64,000 nucleotides of DNA, taken from NCBI RefSeq assembly GCF_016834655.1, contig NZ_JAENHP010000002.1, positions 806,001-870,000 on the forward strand, read 5' to 3'. Position 1 is the first letter of the stretch; each line of letters opens with the position of its first letter. This document shows, piece after piece, positions 29,609 through 37,761 of the stretch. The notes under the pieces are model-generated. The model did no database searches. It saw only the letters and a program-made list of their open reading frames with translations, and had not been told where the DNA came from. The position numbers and the translations under genes were made by a program. Source of the DNA: Paractinoplanes ovalisporus (GTDB lineage Bacteria > Actinomycetota > Actinomycetes > Mycobacteriales > Micromonosporaceae).

Positions 29609-30003
29609 ATGGACATCGTCGTCGAAGGTCTTGTGAAGCAGTTCCAGGCCGACCGCGACCTGGATGCGCTCGCGCCCGATGAGGCGTTCGAGCCCTCAAC
29701 CTCACGCGCCGGATCGCGACGACGTTCCGGCCCATCCGCTACCACCTGATGGTGGCGCTGCGATGGCAGACGCTGGGCCCGGATCGGCTGTCCGCCCAAC
29801 CCGAACGTGCGGCCGAGCAGTGCCGCCGCATGATCGACCTGATCTGGGATCCCGGTGCGGCCGAGCGAGCCATCGTGAAACTCCTACCGGCCTTCACCCA
29901 GATCATGGCGGCCGAGGAGGCCGCCGGAGTGCCGCCGGGAGAGATGGTGCGCAACCGGCGGTTCGCCGAGGCGGTCCGCAGTGCTGTGGTGCCCGCGAGT
30001 TGA
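29609..30003 (+). pseudogene. Third gene of HerA-type operon, frameshifted
   Basis: The frame opening at ATG 29609 (MDIVVEGLVKQFQADRDL...DEAFEP) stops after about 46 residues. The continuation is in another frame from about 29695 (LNLTRRIATTFRPIRYHLMV) to the TGA at 30003, ending AVRSAVVPAS. Both halves have normal codon bias, so a single-base loss near the CCC at 29693-29695 broke a roughly 130-aa gene, unless it is a sequencing error. The gene starts 16 bp after the large ATPase. Function unknown. Confidence 0.7.
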
Positions 30004-30042
30004 CGCGCCGGGGGCACGGGGTCTGCGGTGTAGGTTTTCCGG

Positions 30043-30339
30043 GTGCGCGTTCCCACGGCGGTCATCACCGCAGGCTCTCTGATCGGCGGCTGGCAGCTGG
30101 CCCGCCGCACCGGAATCCGCCCTCTCGGCGGCGCTGTCCTGGCCGCGGGCGGCGTCGTGGCCGGCCGCGAGTGGGCCCGCCGCACCAGTCCGGCCGTGAC
30201 CACGGCGCTGGTCGCCACCTATGTGGGGGCCTTCGGCCTCTCCCACCCGCTGGCCAAGAAGATCGGCTCCTGGCCCGCGGTCCTGGCCGTCTCGGCCGTG
30301 ACCGCCGCCGTCTCCTACGCGGCCGCCGATCGCCGCTGA
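30043..30339 (+). CDS. Small hydrophobic protein
   Basis: This 98-aa protein has three to four predicted membrane segments separated by RRTGIRP and WARRTS loops. GTG start at 30043. It is widespread in actinomycetes as an uncharacterised membrane protein (recollection, not checked). The next gene follows after 3 bp. Confidence 0.65.
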   Translation: MRVPTAVITAGSLIGGWQLARRTGIRPLGGAVLAAGGVVAGREWARRTSPAVTTALVATYVGAFGLSHPLAKKIGSWPAVLAVSAVTAAVSYAAADRR

Positions 30340-30342
30340 GCT

Positions 30343-30954
30343 GTGCGCTGGAGCCGGCGCCTGCTCAGCCCGGCCGGTCTGGTTCTGGCCGGGCTCTGCC
30401 TGCTGCTGCCGTTCCTGAGCGCGTCCTGCGCGAGCGAAGGCCCGCCCCGCGTGCAGTGGCGTGTCACCTACACCGGCGCCGACATCGTGGCCGGTGGCCG
30501 GCCCGACGTGGCTTTCACCGGCGACGCCGACCGGGAACCGATCCACGATCTCGACGGCGGCGAGATGAAACGCGTGCTCGGCGGCCCGCCCGCCGCGCTC
30601 CCGGCCCAACCGGTCGCCTGGCTGGCCGCGGCGCTCATGGTGGCCGCGCTCGCTGCCACCGCGTTGCGGTCGCGGGCGTGGCGCACGTCGCTGACCGGTG
30701 GGCTGGCTCTGGCCGCGGCGGTCGTCCTGTGGGGAGCGGCCGTGCTGGCCCGGCGGGACGCGGTCGACGCGGTGACGGCGGTGCTCAGCCAGGTCACCGG
30801 ATCGCGGCCGCCGGACGAACGGGCCGGGGACACGTACGAGCAGGTCCGCGCTCTGTTCCACTTCACGTACGGGCTGTGGCTCGCCCTCTCGGTGCTGGCA
30901 ACGGTCGGTGTCGCCAGCACCGTCGCGGCGGTCGGCCGCGGTCGCGGTGGCTAG
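30343..30954 (+). CDS. Uncharacterised four-helix membrane protein
   Basis: This 203-aa protein has an N-terminal membrane helix (about 10-28, LVLAGLCLLLPFLSASC), an extracytoplasmic stretch to about residue 85, and three further helices. GTG start at 30343. The C at 29 is not in a clear lipobox. It is convergent with, and overlaps by 4 bp, the aldo/keto reductase gene. Function unknown. Confidence 0.65.
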   Translation: MRWSRRLLSPAGLVLAGLCLLLPFLSASCASEGPPRVQWRVTYTGADIVAGGRPDVAFTGDADREPIHDLDGGEMKRVLGGPPAALPAQPVAWLAAALMVAALAATALRSRAWRTSLTGGLALAAAVVLWGAAVLARRDAVDAVTAVLSQVTGSRPPDERAGDTYEQVRALFHFTYGLWLALSVLATVGVASTVAAVGRGRGG

Positions 30955-31949
30955 TTGCCGGCGCCGAGGGTGGTCATCATCGCGGTGGGGTAGCGGTCGC
31001 CGCGGGCGGCGCCCAGCGGGACCGCCTTCTCGATGTCGGCCAGGTCGTCGGCGGTCAGGGTGATGTCGAGTGCCGGCAACGCCTCCGACAAGCGTTCCCT
31101 CGTACGGGCACCGACCAGCGGCACGATGTCCGCGCCTTGGGCGGCCACCCACGCGATGGCCAGCTGGGCCACCGTGCAGCCCTTGGCCTCGGCCACCCGG
31201 CGCAGCGCCTCGACCAGGGACAGGTTGTGGTCGACGTTCTCGGCCGAGAACCGCGGGGTCATGCCCCGGAAGTCGCCGTCCGCGCCGGCCCGGGCCGTGG
31301 TCCAGTGGCCCGAGATCAGGCCGCGGCTCAGGACCCCGTACGCGGTCAGGCCGATGCCCAGCTCCCGCAGCGTCGGCAGGATCTCGTCCTCGACCGCGCG
31401 CGAGATCAGTGAGTACTCGATCTGCAGGTCGGCGATCGGGTGCACCGCGTTCGCCCGGCGGATCGTGGCCGCGTCGACCTCGGAGAGCCCGATGTGGCGT
31501 ACGAAACCGGCGTCGATCATCTCCTTGACGGCGCCGACCGTCTCCTCGATCGGGGTCGCCGGGTCGAGGCGCGCGGGGCGGTAGATGTCGATGTAGTCGG
31601 TGCCGAGCCGGTTCAGGGAGTAGGCCAGGAAGTTCTTCACCGCCTCGGGACGGCCGTCGTTGCCGCCCCACGAGTGGTCGGGGCCGCGCAGCGCGCCGAA
31701 CTTCACGCTCAGCTGGTAGCTGTCGCGGGGACGGCCGCGCAGCGCCTCGGCCAGCAGCATCTCGTTGTGGCCCATGCCGTAGAAGTCGCCCGTGTCGATC
31801 AGGGTGACGCCCGCGTCGAGGGCGGCGTGCACGGTGGCGATGCTCTCCGCGCGCTCGGAGTGGCCGTAGACGCCCTGCGACATGCCCATCGCGCCGAGGC
31901 CGAGGGCGGAGACGACAGGACCGTTGGTGCCAAGGTTTCGCTTCTGCAT
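30951..31949 (-). CDS. Aldo/keto reductase
   Basis: This 332-aa NADPH-dependent oxidoreductase is an (alpha/beta)8 barrel. The Asp and Tyr of the tetrad are in IDTGDFYGMG and the Lys in LSVKFG. The usual catalytic His of the DxxxxH motif is replaced: the segment reads IYRPARLDP. Such variants occur in the family and may change the preferred reaction. It is divergent from an XRE/MmyB-type regulator, an arrangement common for AKR genes in actinomycetes. Confidence 0.9.
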   Translation of the reverse strand: MQKRNLGTNGPVVSALGLGAMGMSQGVYGHSERAESIATVHAALDAGVTLIDTGDFYGMGHNEMLLAEALRGRPRDSYQLSVKFGALRGPDHSWGGNDGRPEAVKNFLAYSLNRLGTDYIDIYRPARLDPATPIEETVGAVKEMIDAGFVRHIGLSEVDAATIRRANAVHPIADLQIEYSLISRAVEDEILPTLRELGIGLTAYGVLSRGLISGHWTTARAGADGDFRGMTPRFSAENVDHNLSLVEALRRVAEAKGCTVAQLAIAWVAAQGADIVPLVGARTRERLSEALPALDITLTADDLADIEKAVPLGAARGDRYPTAMMTTLGAGN

Positions 31950-32052
31950 GGATCCCAGCCTGCGCCGCTTCCGGCCGCACCGGCAGCGGAGCGCTTATCG
32001 TGGGAGAGCCGCTCCCTGGATACTCCCCGCACGCGCGGGCAAGGATGAGTTC

Positions 32053-32901
32053 ATGCAGCGTGACGAGTTGGCCGACTTCCTGCGCCGCCGGCGTGAGGCG
32101 ATCCGCCCGGCCGAGGTCGGCCTGGCCGACGGCCCCCGCCGGCGCACCTCCGGGCTGCGCCGCGAAGAGGTGGCGATGCTCGCGGGCATGTCGTCGGACT
32201 ATGTCGTACGGCTCGAGCAGGGCCGCAGCAGCCAGCCGTCCACCCAGATGCTCGGGGCGCTGGCCCGGGCGCTGCGGCTCTCCGACGACGAACGCGACCA
32301 CCTGTTCCACCTGGCCGGCCACCAGCCCCCACCGGCCGACGGCACGGCCCGGCTGGCCCGGGCCGGTCTGCTGCGCATCCTCGACCTGCTCAGCGAGGCG
32401 GCCGCCGCCGTGCTCTCCGACCTGGGCGAGACTCTGGCCCAGAACCGCGGGTCGACGCTGCTGATGGGTGACCAGACGAGCTACACCGGCGACCGCCGCT
32501 ACCACGCGTACCGCTGGTTCACCGACCCCGCCATTTCCGCCTTCCACCCGCCGGAGGAGCGCGACCACCTCGCCCGGGCCATGGTCTCCGACATGCGCGC
32601 GGTGGCCGGCCGGCGGCACGACGACCCCACCCTCGTACGGCTGATCGCGCGCCTCACCGACGAGAGTGACGAATTCCGCCGTTTGTGGGCCGAGCACGAG
32701 GTCGGGGTGCGGCGGGCCGACCGCAAGACGATCATCCACCCGGCCGTCGGACCTGTGGTGATGAACTGCGAGACCCTGATGACGCCCGATCAGCGGCAGT
32801 TCCTGCTCGTGCTCACCCCGGCCGACGCGGAGTCACGGGAGCGCTACGAGCTGCTCAGGGTGGTCGGTCTGCAGGAGTTTGCGTCGGAGGTGCGCGGGTA
32901 G
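32053..32901 (+). CDS. XRE-family regulator with MmyB-like ligand domain
   Basis: This 282-aa regulator has an N-terminal helix-turn-helix (RRTSGLRREEVAMLAGMSSDYV, about 30-70) and a C-terminal PAS-like MmyB domain (AYRWFTDPA, VVMNCETLMTPD). MmyB domains bind fatty-acid-like ligands in structural studies. ATG 32053 has AAGGATGAG upstream. It probably controls the divergent aldo/keto reductase. GGGAG-AGCCG-CTCCC in the 103-bp gap is a possible site. Confidence 0.88.
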   Translation: MQRDELADFLRRRREAIRPAEVGLADGPRRRTSGLRREEVAMLAGMSSDYVVRLEQGRSSQPSTQMLGALARALRLSDDERDHLFHLAGHQPPPADGTARLARAGLLRILDLLSEAAAAVLSDLGETLAQNRGSTLLMGDQTSYTGDRRYHAYRWFTDPAISAFHPPEERDHLARAMVSDMRAVAGRRHDDPTLVRLIARLTDESDEFRRLWAEHEVGVRRADRKTIIHPAVGPVVMNCETLMTPDQRQFLLVLTPADAESRERYELLRVVGLQEFASEVRG

Positions 32902-32914
32902 GCTTCGCCGGGCC

Positions 32915-33649
32915 ATGCCTTCCGACACCCTCCCGCATCCGTCCCGCCGCCGCCTGTTCCTGCTCCTCGGCGCGGTCGTCCTGATCCTGGTCGCGGTCAA
33001 CATCGCCGACAAGTACGGCCCGCACCACACCGGCCTGGTCGCCGGTCCCGTGGTCGCGCTGGTGCTGGTGCTGCTGGCACGCAGAGCCGGGCTCACCTGG
33101 CACGATCTCGGGCTTTCCCGCCGTACGCTCGTCCCCGGCCTCAAATACGCGATCGGCGCGATCCTGGCCGTCGCGGTCGTCTACGCCATCGGTGTCGCCC
33201 TGCCCTGGACCCGCCCGGCCTTCCACGACGTGCGCTACCACCTGCACCCGGGCGCGGCCCTGATGGCGGCCTTCATCATCGTCCCGCTGGGCACCGTGCT
33301 GCTCGAAGAGATCGCCTTCCGCGGCGTGCTGATGGGCCTGGTCCACCGTCACCGGGGCGCGGTCTGGGCCAGCATCACCTCGTCGGTGCTGTTCGGCCTG
33401 TGGCACATCCTGCCGTCGTTGCGCCTGAGCTCCGCCAACCAGGCCGTCGGCTCGGCGGTCGGCTCCGGCCTGACCGGGCGTGTGCTGGCCGTGCTGGGCG
33501 CGGTGGCCTTCACCGCCGTGGCCGGCCTGTTGCTGTGCGAGCTGCGCCGCCGCAGCGGAAGCCTGCTGGCCGCCGCCGCGCTGCACTGGGCCACGAACGG
33601 CCTGGGCCTGCTGATCGCCGCCGCCCTGGCCACGACCAGTTTCGCCTGA
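32915..33649 (+). CDS. CPBP family intramembrane metalloprotease
   Basis: This 244-aa membrane protein has about eight helices. The CAAX-protease/bacteriocin-processing motifs are present: EEIAFRG (EExxxR), FGLWHILP and HWATNGLG. These place the zinc-type Glu-Glu and His residues within the membrane. ATG at 32915, 13 bp after the regulator stop. The substrate is unknown. The stop is followed by a tandem repeat shared with the convergent GGDEF gene. Confidence 0.85.
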   Translation: MPSDTLPHPSRRRLFLLLGAVVLILVAVNIADKYGPHHTGLVAGPVVALVLVLLARRAGLTWHDLGLSRRTLVPGLKYAIGAILAVAVVYAIGVALPWTRPAFHDVRYHLHPGAALMAAFIIVPLGTVLLEEIAFRGVLMGLVHRHRGAVWASITSSVLFGLWHILPSLRLSSANQAVGSAVGSGLTGRVLAVLGAVAFTAVAGLLLCELRRRSGSLLAAAALHWATNGLGLLIAAALATTSFA

Positions 33650-33650
33650 C

Positions 33651-33709
33651 GGGTCAGCGGCCCGCGCGAGGGTCAGGCGGCCCGCGCGGAGGTCAGGCGG
33701 CCCGGTCGT
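33651..33709. repeat. 20-bp tandem repeat at convergent gene ends
   Basis: GGGTCAGCGGCCCGCGCGA (33651-33669), GGGTCAGGCGGCCCGCGCGG (33670-33689) and a partial third copy (33690 onward) form about three units. The third copy encodes, in reverse, the last residues (DRAA) and TGA of the GGDEF protein. The repeat therefore multiplies that gene end and its stop codon, as at 12376-12483. Confidence 0.75.
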
Positions 33710-35141
33710 GGTGGATGCGGTTGCGGCCGTTGTTCTTGGCGGCGTACATCGCGGTGTCGGCCCGGCGCAGTTCGGCGTCGGGGTTGGCGCCCGAGTGCGC
33801 GGTGATCACGCCGATGCTGGCGCCGACGAAGACCGGGCGGGTCGGGGTGTCGAACGGCTCGGACAGCGCCTCGACGATGCGACCGGCGACCGCCTCGGCC
33901 GTCTCGTCGTCGGTCCAGGGCAGGATCACCGCGAACTCGTCGCCGCCGAGACGGGCCACCACATCTCCCGTACGCACGAGGCTGTTGATCCGGTGGGCGA
34001 CCGCGACCAGCACGGCGTCACCCGCCTCGTGGCCGAACGTGTCGTTGACCGGCTTGAAGCCGTCCAGGTCGATGTAGAGCAGCGCGGTCGGGCCGACCGA
34101 CTCGCCCAGCGCCGACGCCCACCGGTCGTGGAAGCGGCGGCGGTTGGCCAGGCCGGTCAGCTGGTCGGTGGTGGCCTGCTCCTCGACCGCGCGCAACGCC
34201 CCTGCCAGCAGCCGCACCAGGCCGTCCAGCCTCGCGATGACGAGCAGGAACAGCACCGTGCAGCCGGTCACGATCACCGGCACGTCGATCGGCATGCCGC
34301 GCACCCACTCGATCGCCAGCACGGCCGGGGCCATCAGGCTGGCCACGGCCAGGGCGGCCACGCGACGGCGGGGCGCGGCGCCCTGGGCGGCCGGCGGGGC
34401 CGGGGTGGACAGCGTGGACACCGACGGATGCAGCGCCGCCGCCCCGCCCAGCGCCTGCATGGCCAGCCAGCCCAGGTCGACGATGTTGCCGGCGCTGTAG
34501 CCGATGGTCAGTTCGAGCATCGCGTACCCGATGTCGGCGGCGAGCAGCGCCAGCACGCCCCCGACGAACAGCCGGTAGGCCGGCGGCCGGTCCCCCTTGC
34601 CGGTGACCAGGCGCGACAGGACCGCGAGGATCAGCAGGTCCGAGATGGGGTAGGCGAGGGAGACAGCCCGGGCGAGCGGGCTCAGGTCTTCGGCGCGTAC
34701 GTAGGGCACGATCAGGAACACCCACACCAGCATCGCCGCGCCGGTCGAGAGCACGAGCGCGTCGATCAGGCCGGGCACGTCACGTCCGGGGTGGCGGGCC
34801 CGCACCAGCCCGACGACCGCGATCGCGAGCATCGCCGCGAAACTCAGGTACAGCAGGTCCGCGTACGAGGGGAAGACGTCCCCGCCGGTGGCGAAGTGCT
34901 GGATCCAGTACGCCACCTCGGCGAGCGCGAAGCAGGCCCGCGCCGCCGCCATCAGATACCAGGGCCACCGTACGGCGGGCCGGTGGCGCCGCACGCCCGC
35001 CACGATCGCCACGGCGGCCGACATGCCGAGCGTGGCGACGGTGACCGCCTGCACCCACTCGGACGGGAACGCGTAGTAGACGACCGCCGCCACCGTGCAC
35101 AGGGCGAGGTAGATCTGCCAGGCAGCGAACCGCCACCGCAT
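33693..35141 (-). CDS. Polytopic membrane diguanylate cyclase
   Basis: This 482-aa protein has about nine to ten membrane helices (1-325) and a C-terminal GGDEF domain with an intact RLGGDEFAVIL. RTGD five residues before GGDEF forms a proper inhibitory I-site. No EAL domain is present. It should synthesise c-di-GMP in response to a membrane signal. ATG 35141 (MRWRFAAW) is chosen; the longer upstream frame crosses the terminator of the next gene. It is a paralogue of the GGDEF protein at 39.9-41.4 kb (same helix layout). Confidence 0.92.
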   Translation of the reverse strand: MRWRFAAWQIYLALCTVAAVVYYAFPSEWVQAVTVATLGMSAAVAIVAGVRRHRPAVRWPWYLMAAARACFALAEVAYWIQHFATGGDVFPSYADLLYLSFAAMLAIAVVGLVRARHPGRDVPGLIDALVLSTGAAMLVWVFLIVPYVRAEDLSPLARAVSLAYPISDLLILAVLSRLVTGKGDRPPAYRLFVGGVLALLAADIGYAMLELTIGYSAGNIVDLGWLAMQALGGAAALHPSVSTLSTPAPPAAQGAAPRRRVAALAVASLMAPAVLAIEWVRGMPIDVPVIVTGCTVLFLLVIARLDGLVRLLAGALRAVEEQATTDQLTGLANRRRFHDRWASALGESVGPTALLYIDLDGFKPVNDTFGHEAGDAVLVAVAHRINSLVRTGDVVARLGGDEFAVILPWTDDETAEAVAGRIVEALSEPFDTPTRPVFVGASIGVITAHSGANPDAELRRADTAMYAAKNNGRNRIHHDRAA

Positions 35142-35149
35142 CACCGCGA

Positions 35150-35197
35150 ACCCCCTGCCGGTTGTCGTGACCAGCCCATGATCGACCGGCAGGGGGT
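35150..35197 (-). terminator. Hairpin after the DUF1996 gene
   Basis: ACCCCCTGCCGGT (35150-35162) and ACCGGCAGGGGGT (35185-35197) form a perfect 13-bp stem with a 22-nt loop, 15 nt beyond the stop of the minus-strand DUF1996 gene. No U-tract follows, which is usual for actinomycete terminators. Confidence 0.65.
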
Positions 35198-35212
35198 GTG
35201 CTTGAGCGGAAC

Positions 35213-36580
35213 TCAGAAGTTGCCGTCGGTGTTGCACTTCGCCTTCTGGGTCAGGCAGTTCTTCACGCGTTCGCCGAGGGCGCGGTTGTCCCAGGCCATG
35301 AACGCGTCGCCGTGCATCGAGGAGGCCATGCCGGAGGCCAGACGGAAGCCGGCCGGGGTGCCGCTCGTCGGGTAGGAGATGAGGAAGGACAGGTTGGGGA
35401 TGGCGACCGGGTAGTCACCGCGGCAGGTGCCGTCGTAGCTGTACGAGACGTGCGCCTTGTGGGTCGGGCTGTCCAGGTTGCGGCCGTCCCAGCAGTCCTG
35501 GAAGACCAGGTGGAACGTCAGCACCGCGGTCGGCGCGCAGACCGGCCAGTTGCCGTCGGCGCTGCGGCCGATCTCGCCGCCGGGGCCGGCGCAGTAGAAC
35601 GCGTTGACCGAGCCCGCCGGGGTGGGGGTCTGCAGGCGGGCGTCCCCGGCGATCATGCGGAAGCCCTGCGGGAAGGGCACCGTCACCGAGGGGTCGGTCA
35701 GCCGGGAGCCGTAGTAGACGACCACGTCCTTGGGCTCGATCACCCGGTCGCCCTGATAGAGCGTGGGGATCCAGTACGCGGACAGGTCGGGCGCCGGACG
35801 GCAGGTCGTGCCGGCGTTGGCAAGAAGCGTCTGCGTGGTCGTGTTGGCGTTGGTGCTGGTGTTGCCGAGGAACGAGTGCATGTGCGAGGCGCCGGGCATG
35901 GCCGGGAAGACGATCGGGTCGTCCGGCTTGGAGTGGCTGTAGGCGCAGGTCGCGTTGAACTCGGGCACGCGCACCGAGTTCGCCGGCACCGGCCGCGGGG
36001 TCAGCGCCCGGAACTCGGTCAGCTGGGCGTTCCAGGCCGCGGTGTCGACCGGCACCCAGCCCTCGCCGCCGCCGGTGCCTCCTGTGCCTCCGGTGCCGAA
36101 CGAGAACCAGTTGAGGTTGACGAAGTCGCCGCCGGTGCTGGTGCGCAGCACCGCGAACACGGTCTGGGCGCCGGTCGGGTGCGAGGCGACGGAGGTGCTC
36201 AGCGTCGTCCAGGCCTGCCAGCCGCCGGTCGGGGTGATCGCGAACTGGGTCAGCAGCGGGCCGGTGGCCGAGCCGGTCCGCAGCTCGACACGCCCGGAGC
36301 CGACGGCCGACGCCACCCGCGCCGAGACGGTGAGCGTGCCCGCGGGGCCGAGGTCGACGCCGTCGTAGCGCAGCCAGTCGCCCTCGGTGAGGTAGGCGAC
36401 GTTCTGCCCGCCGCCGGTATCGGCGGTCGGTTCGACCTGGGCGCCGGACTGCGCGGCGTACGCCTCGGCCTGCACCGTCACGGTGGCGGCGCTCGCCGGG
36501 CCGGCCGTGACGGCGACCAGGGTCGCGGCGAGCAGCACCACCGCCGAGGACAGGACGCGGATACGTGGGGATGAACGCAT
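35213..36580 (-). CDS. Secreted CBM6-like plus DUF1996 protein
   Basis: This 455-aa secreted protein has a Sec signal peptide (1-31, ending ASA-A). A CBM6-type beta-sandwich follows (about 32-165; VQAEAYAAQSG, YLTEGDWLRYDGVDLG, GGDFVNLNWFSF), then a GTGGTGGTGGG linker and a DUF1996 domain (about 180-455; FNATCAYSHSKPDDPIVFP, HMHSFLGN). DUF1996 is found in secreted fungal and actinobacterial proteins of unclear activity, often with sugar-binding modules, so a role on plant or fungal polysaccharide is inferred. Confidence 0.9.
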   Translation of the reverse strand: MRSSPRIRVLSSAVVLLAATLVAVTAGPASAATVTVQAEAYAAQSGAQVEPTADTGGGQNVAYLTEGDWLRYDGVDLGPAGTLTVSARVASAVGSGRVELRTGSATGPLLTQFAITPTGGWQAWTTLSTSVASHPTGAQTVFAVLRTSTGGDFVNLNWFSFGTGGTGGTGGGEGWVPVDTAAWNAQLTEFRALTPRPVPANSVRVPEFNATCAYSHSKPDDPIVFPAMPGASHMHSFLGNTSTNANTTTQTLLANAGTTCRPAPDLSAYWIPTLYQGDRVIEPKDVVVYYGSRLTDPSVTVPFPQGFRMIAGDARLQTPTPAGSVNAFYCAGPGGEIGRSADGNWPVCAPTAVLTFHLVFQDCWDGRNLDSPTHKAHVSYSYDGTCRGDYPVAIPNLSFLISYPTSGTPAGFRLASGMASSMHGDAFMAWDNRALGERVKNCLTQKAKCNTDGNF

Positions 36581-36901
36581 GACGCTCCCTTCGAGGGGAG
36601 AGGGGGATCGGGTGCCCCGGAGTATCGGACCCGGGGAAGCGCTCTCTCAAGATTGACGGATGGCGATCCGCGCCATATGCGGAAACGAGCACGGATGGAC
36701 GGGAAGCGCTTTCTTTGAGCGGCGCTACGGAGGTTGCCGCGCGACCGCTCAGATCCGGTGGGTAATATCGGCATCCTGCGGTCGGCCTCGCTTCGAGGGC
36801 CGGCCGTCCTGCGTCAAGCAGCGGCGCGGAACACAGGCACTTCAGGCCGGACCTGGGTCCTGTCCACCCGCCCCGACCGCTGCAAGGACTCTTCGACATC
36901 C
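36581..36901. other. Divergent promoter region
   Basis: These 321 bp separate the DUF1996 gene from the GAF-ANTAR gene. They hold the two AAGCGCT operators listed separately. The half nearer the GAF-ANTAR gene shows no motif I can support. Longer open frames here extend real genes and lack codon bias. Confidence 0.6.
36635..36716. promoter_or_regulatory. Pair of LacI-type operators (GAAGCGCTTTC)
   Basis: GGAAGCGCTCTC (36635-36646) and GGGAAGCGCTTTCTTT (36701-36716) share the palindromic AAGCGCT(T) core with central CG typical of LacI-family operators of polysaccharide genes. They lie 55-136 bp upstream of the secreted CBM-DUF1996 gene. The repressor is not in the window. Confidence 0.5.
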
Positions 36902-37594
36902 ATGACGCACGACCCGACTGCCTTCGCGCCGCTGGGCCTTCTCCGTTTCTCCGAGACGACCTTCGACGCCTTCCTCGACCGGGTGGCCGTGCTCGCCTGC
37001 CAGGCCGTGCCCGGCACCGAGGCGGTCTCGATCACCCTGGTCGGTGAGTCCGGCGCCCACATTGCGGCCGCCGTCGGCGACATCGCCCGCCGTCTCGACG
37101 AGCACCAGCGCGGCCCGGGTCTGGAGGCGGCCGCGAGTCTGTCGACCGTCTCGGTCCCGGACACCGGCGCCGACTCCCGGTGGGGGCATTGGGCGGCCGC
37201 CGGGGTGGGCAGCATGCTGTCCGTCGGGCTGCCGGTCTCGGCCGCAACGACCGGCGCGCTCACCCTCTACGGTGGCCCGCCGCACGCGTTCGACGGCGAT
37301 TCCACCGTACGGGCGGAGGCCTTTGCGGGGTATGCGGCCGTCGCCGTGGCGAACGCGCACATGTTCTACGGCGCCACCCTGCTCGCCTCGCAGATGCAGG
37401 CGGCCATGCACAGCCGGGCCGTGATCGAGCAGGCCAAGGGCGTGATCATGGCGCAGCGGCGGTGCGGGCCGGACGAGGCGTTCGCCCGCCTGACCAAGGC
37501 CTCGCAGGCCTCCAACCGCAAGGTCCGCGACGTGGCCGCAGCCCTGATCGGCGATCTGGCGCGCAACCCGATTGGAACGCCGGACAAGGGGTAG
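36902..37594 (+). CDS. GAF-ANTAR RNA-binding antiterminator
   Basis: This 230-aa protein has an N-terminal GAF sensor (about 10-160) and a C-terminal ANTAR domain (about 170-225; HSRAVIEQAKGVIMAQRRCGPDEAF). ANTAR domains bind tandem RNA hairpins and prevent termination (family knowledge). ATG 36902 (MTHDPTAF) is chosen, as residues upstream lack bias. It is paralogous to the gene at 38567 and flanks a stress-type sigma factor, suggesting one signalling module. Confidence 0.9.
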   Translation: MTHDPTAFAPLGLLRFSETTFDAFLDRVAVLACQAVPGTEAVSITLVGESGAHIAAAVGDIARRLDEHQRGPGLEAAASLSTVSVPDTGADSRWGHWAAAGVGSMLSVGLPVSAATTGALTLYGGPPHAFDGDSTVRAEAFAGYAAVAVANAHMFYGATLLASQMQAAMHSRAVIEQAKGVIMAQRRCGPDEAFARLTKASQASNRKVRDVAAALIGDLARNPIGTPDKG

Positions 37595-37761
37595 TAGTGG
37601 TTTCGGCCGCCGGGACCCCGCAGTTCGGGTACCGTCCGGCCTATCGGTCAAGAAGGCGCCGAGTCCGACGTGCGGTTTACGCCGTCGCGGTTCGACGCGC
37701 CTCCGCCGGGTGTCCGCCGCACGGTGCGTTCCGCTCACGATGCACTGTGAGGGAGTCCCCG

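Noticed and set aside
37595-37761. Possible SigB/F-type promoter (GTTT-N15-GGGTA) before the sigma gene
   Set aside because: GTTTC and GGGTA are present but separated by about 23 bases, too far for the consensus.
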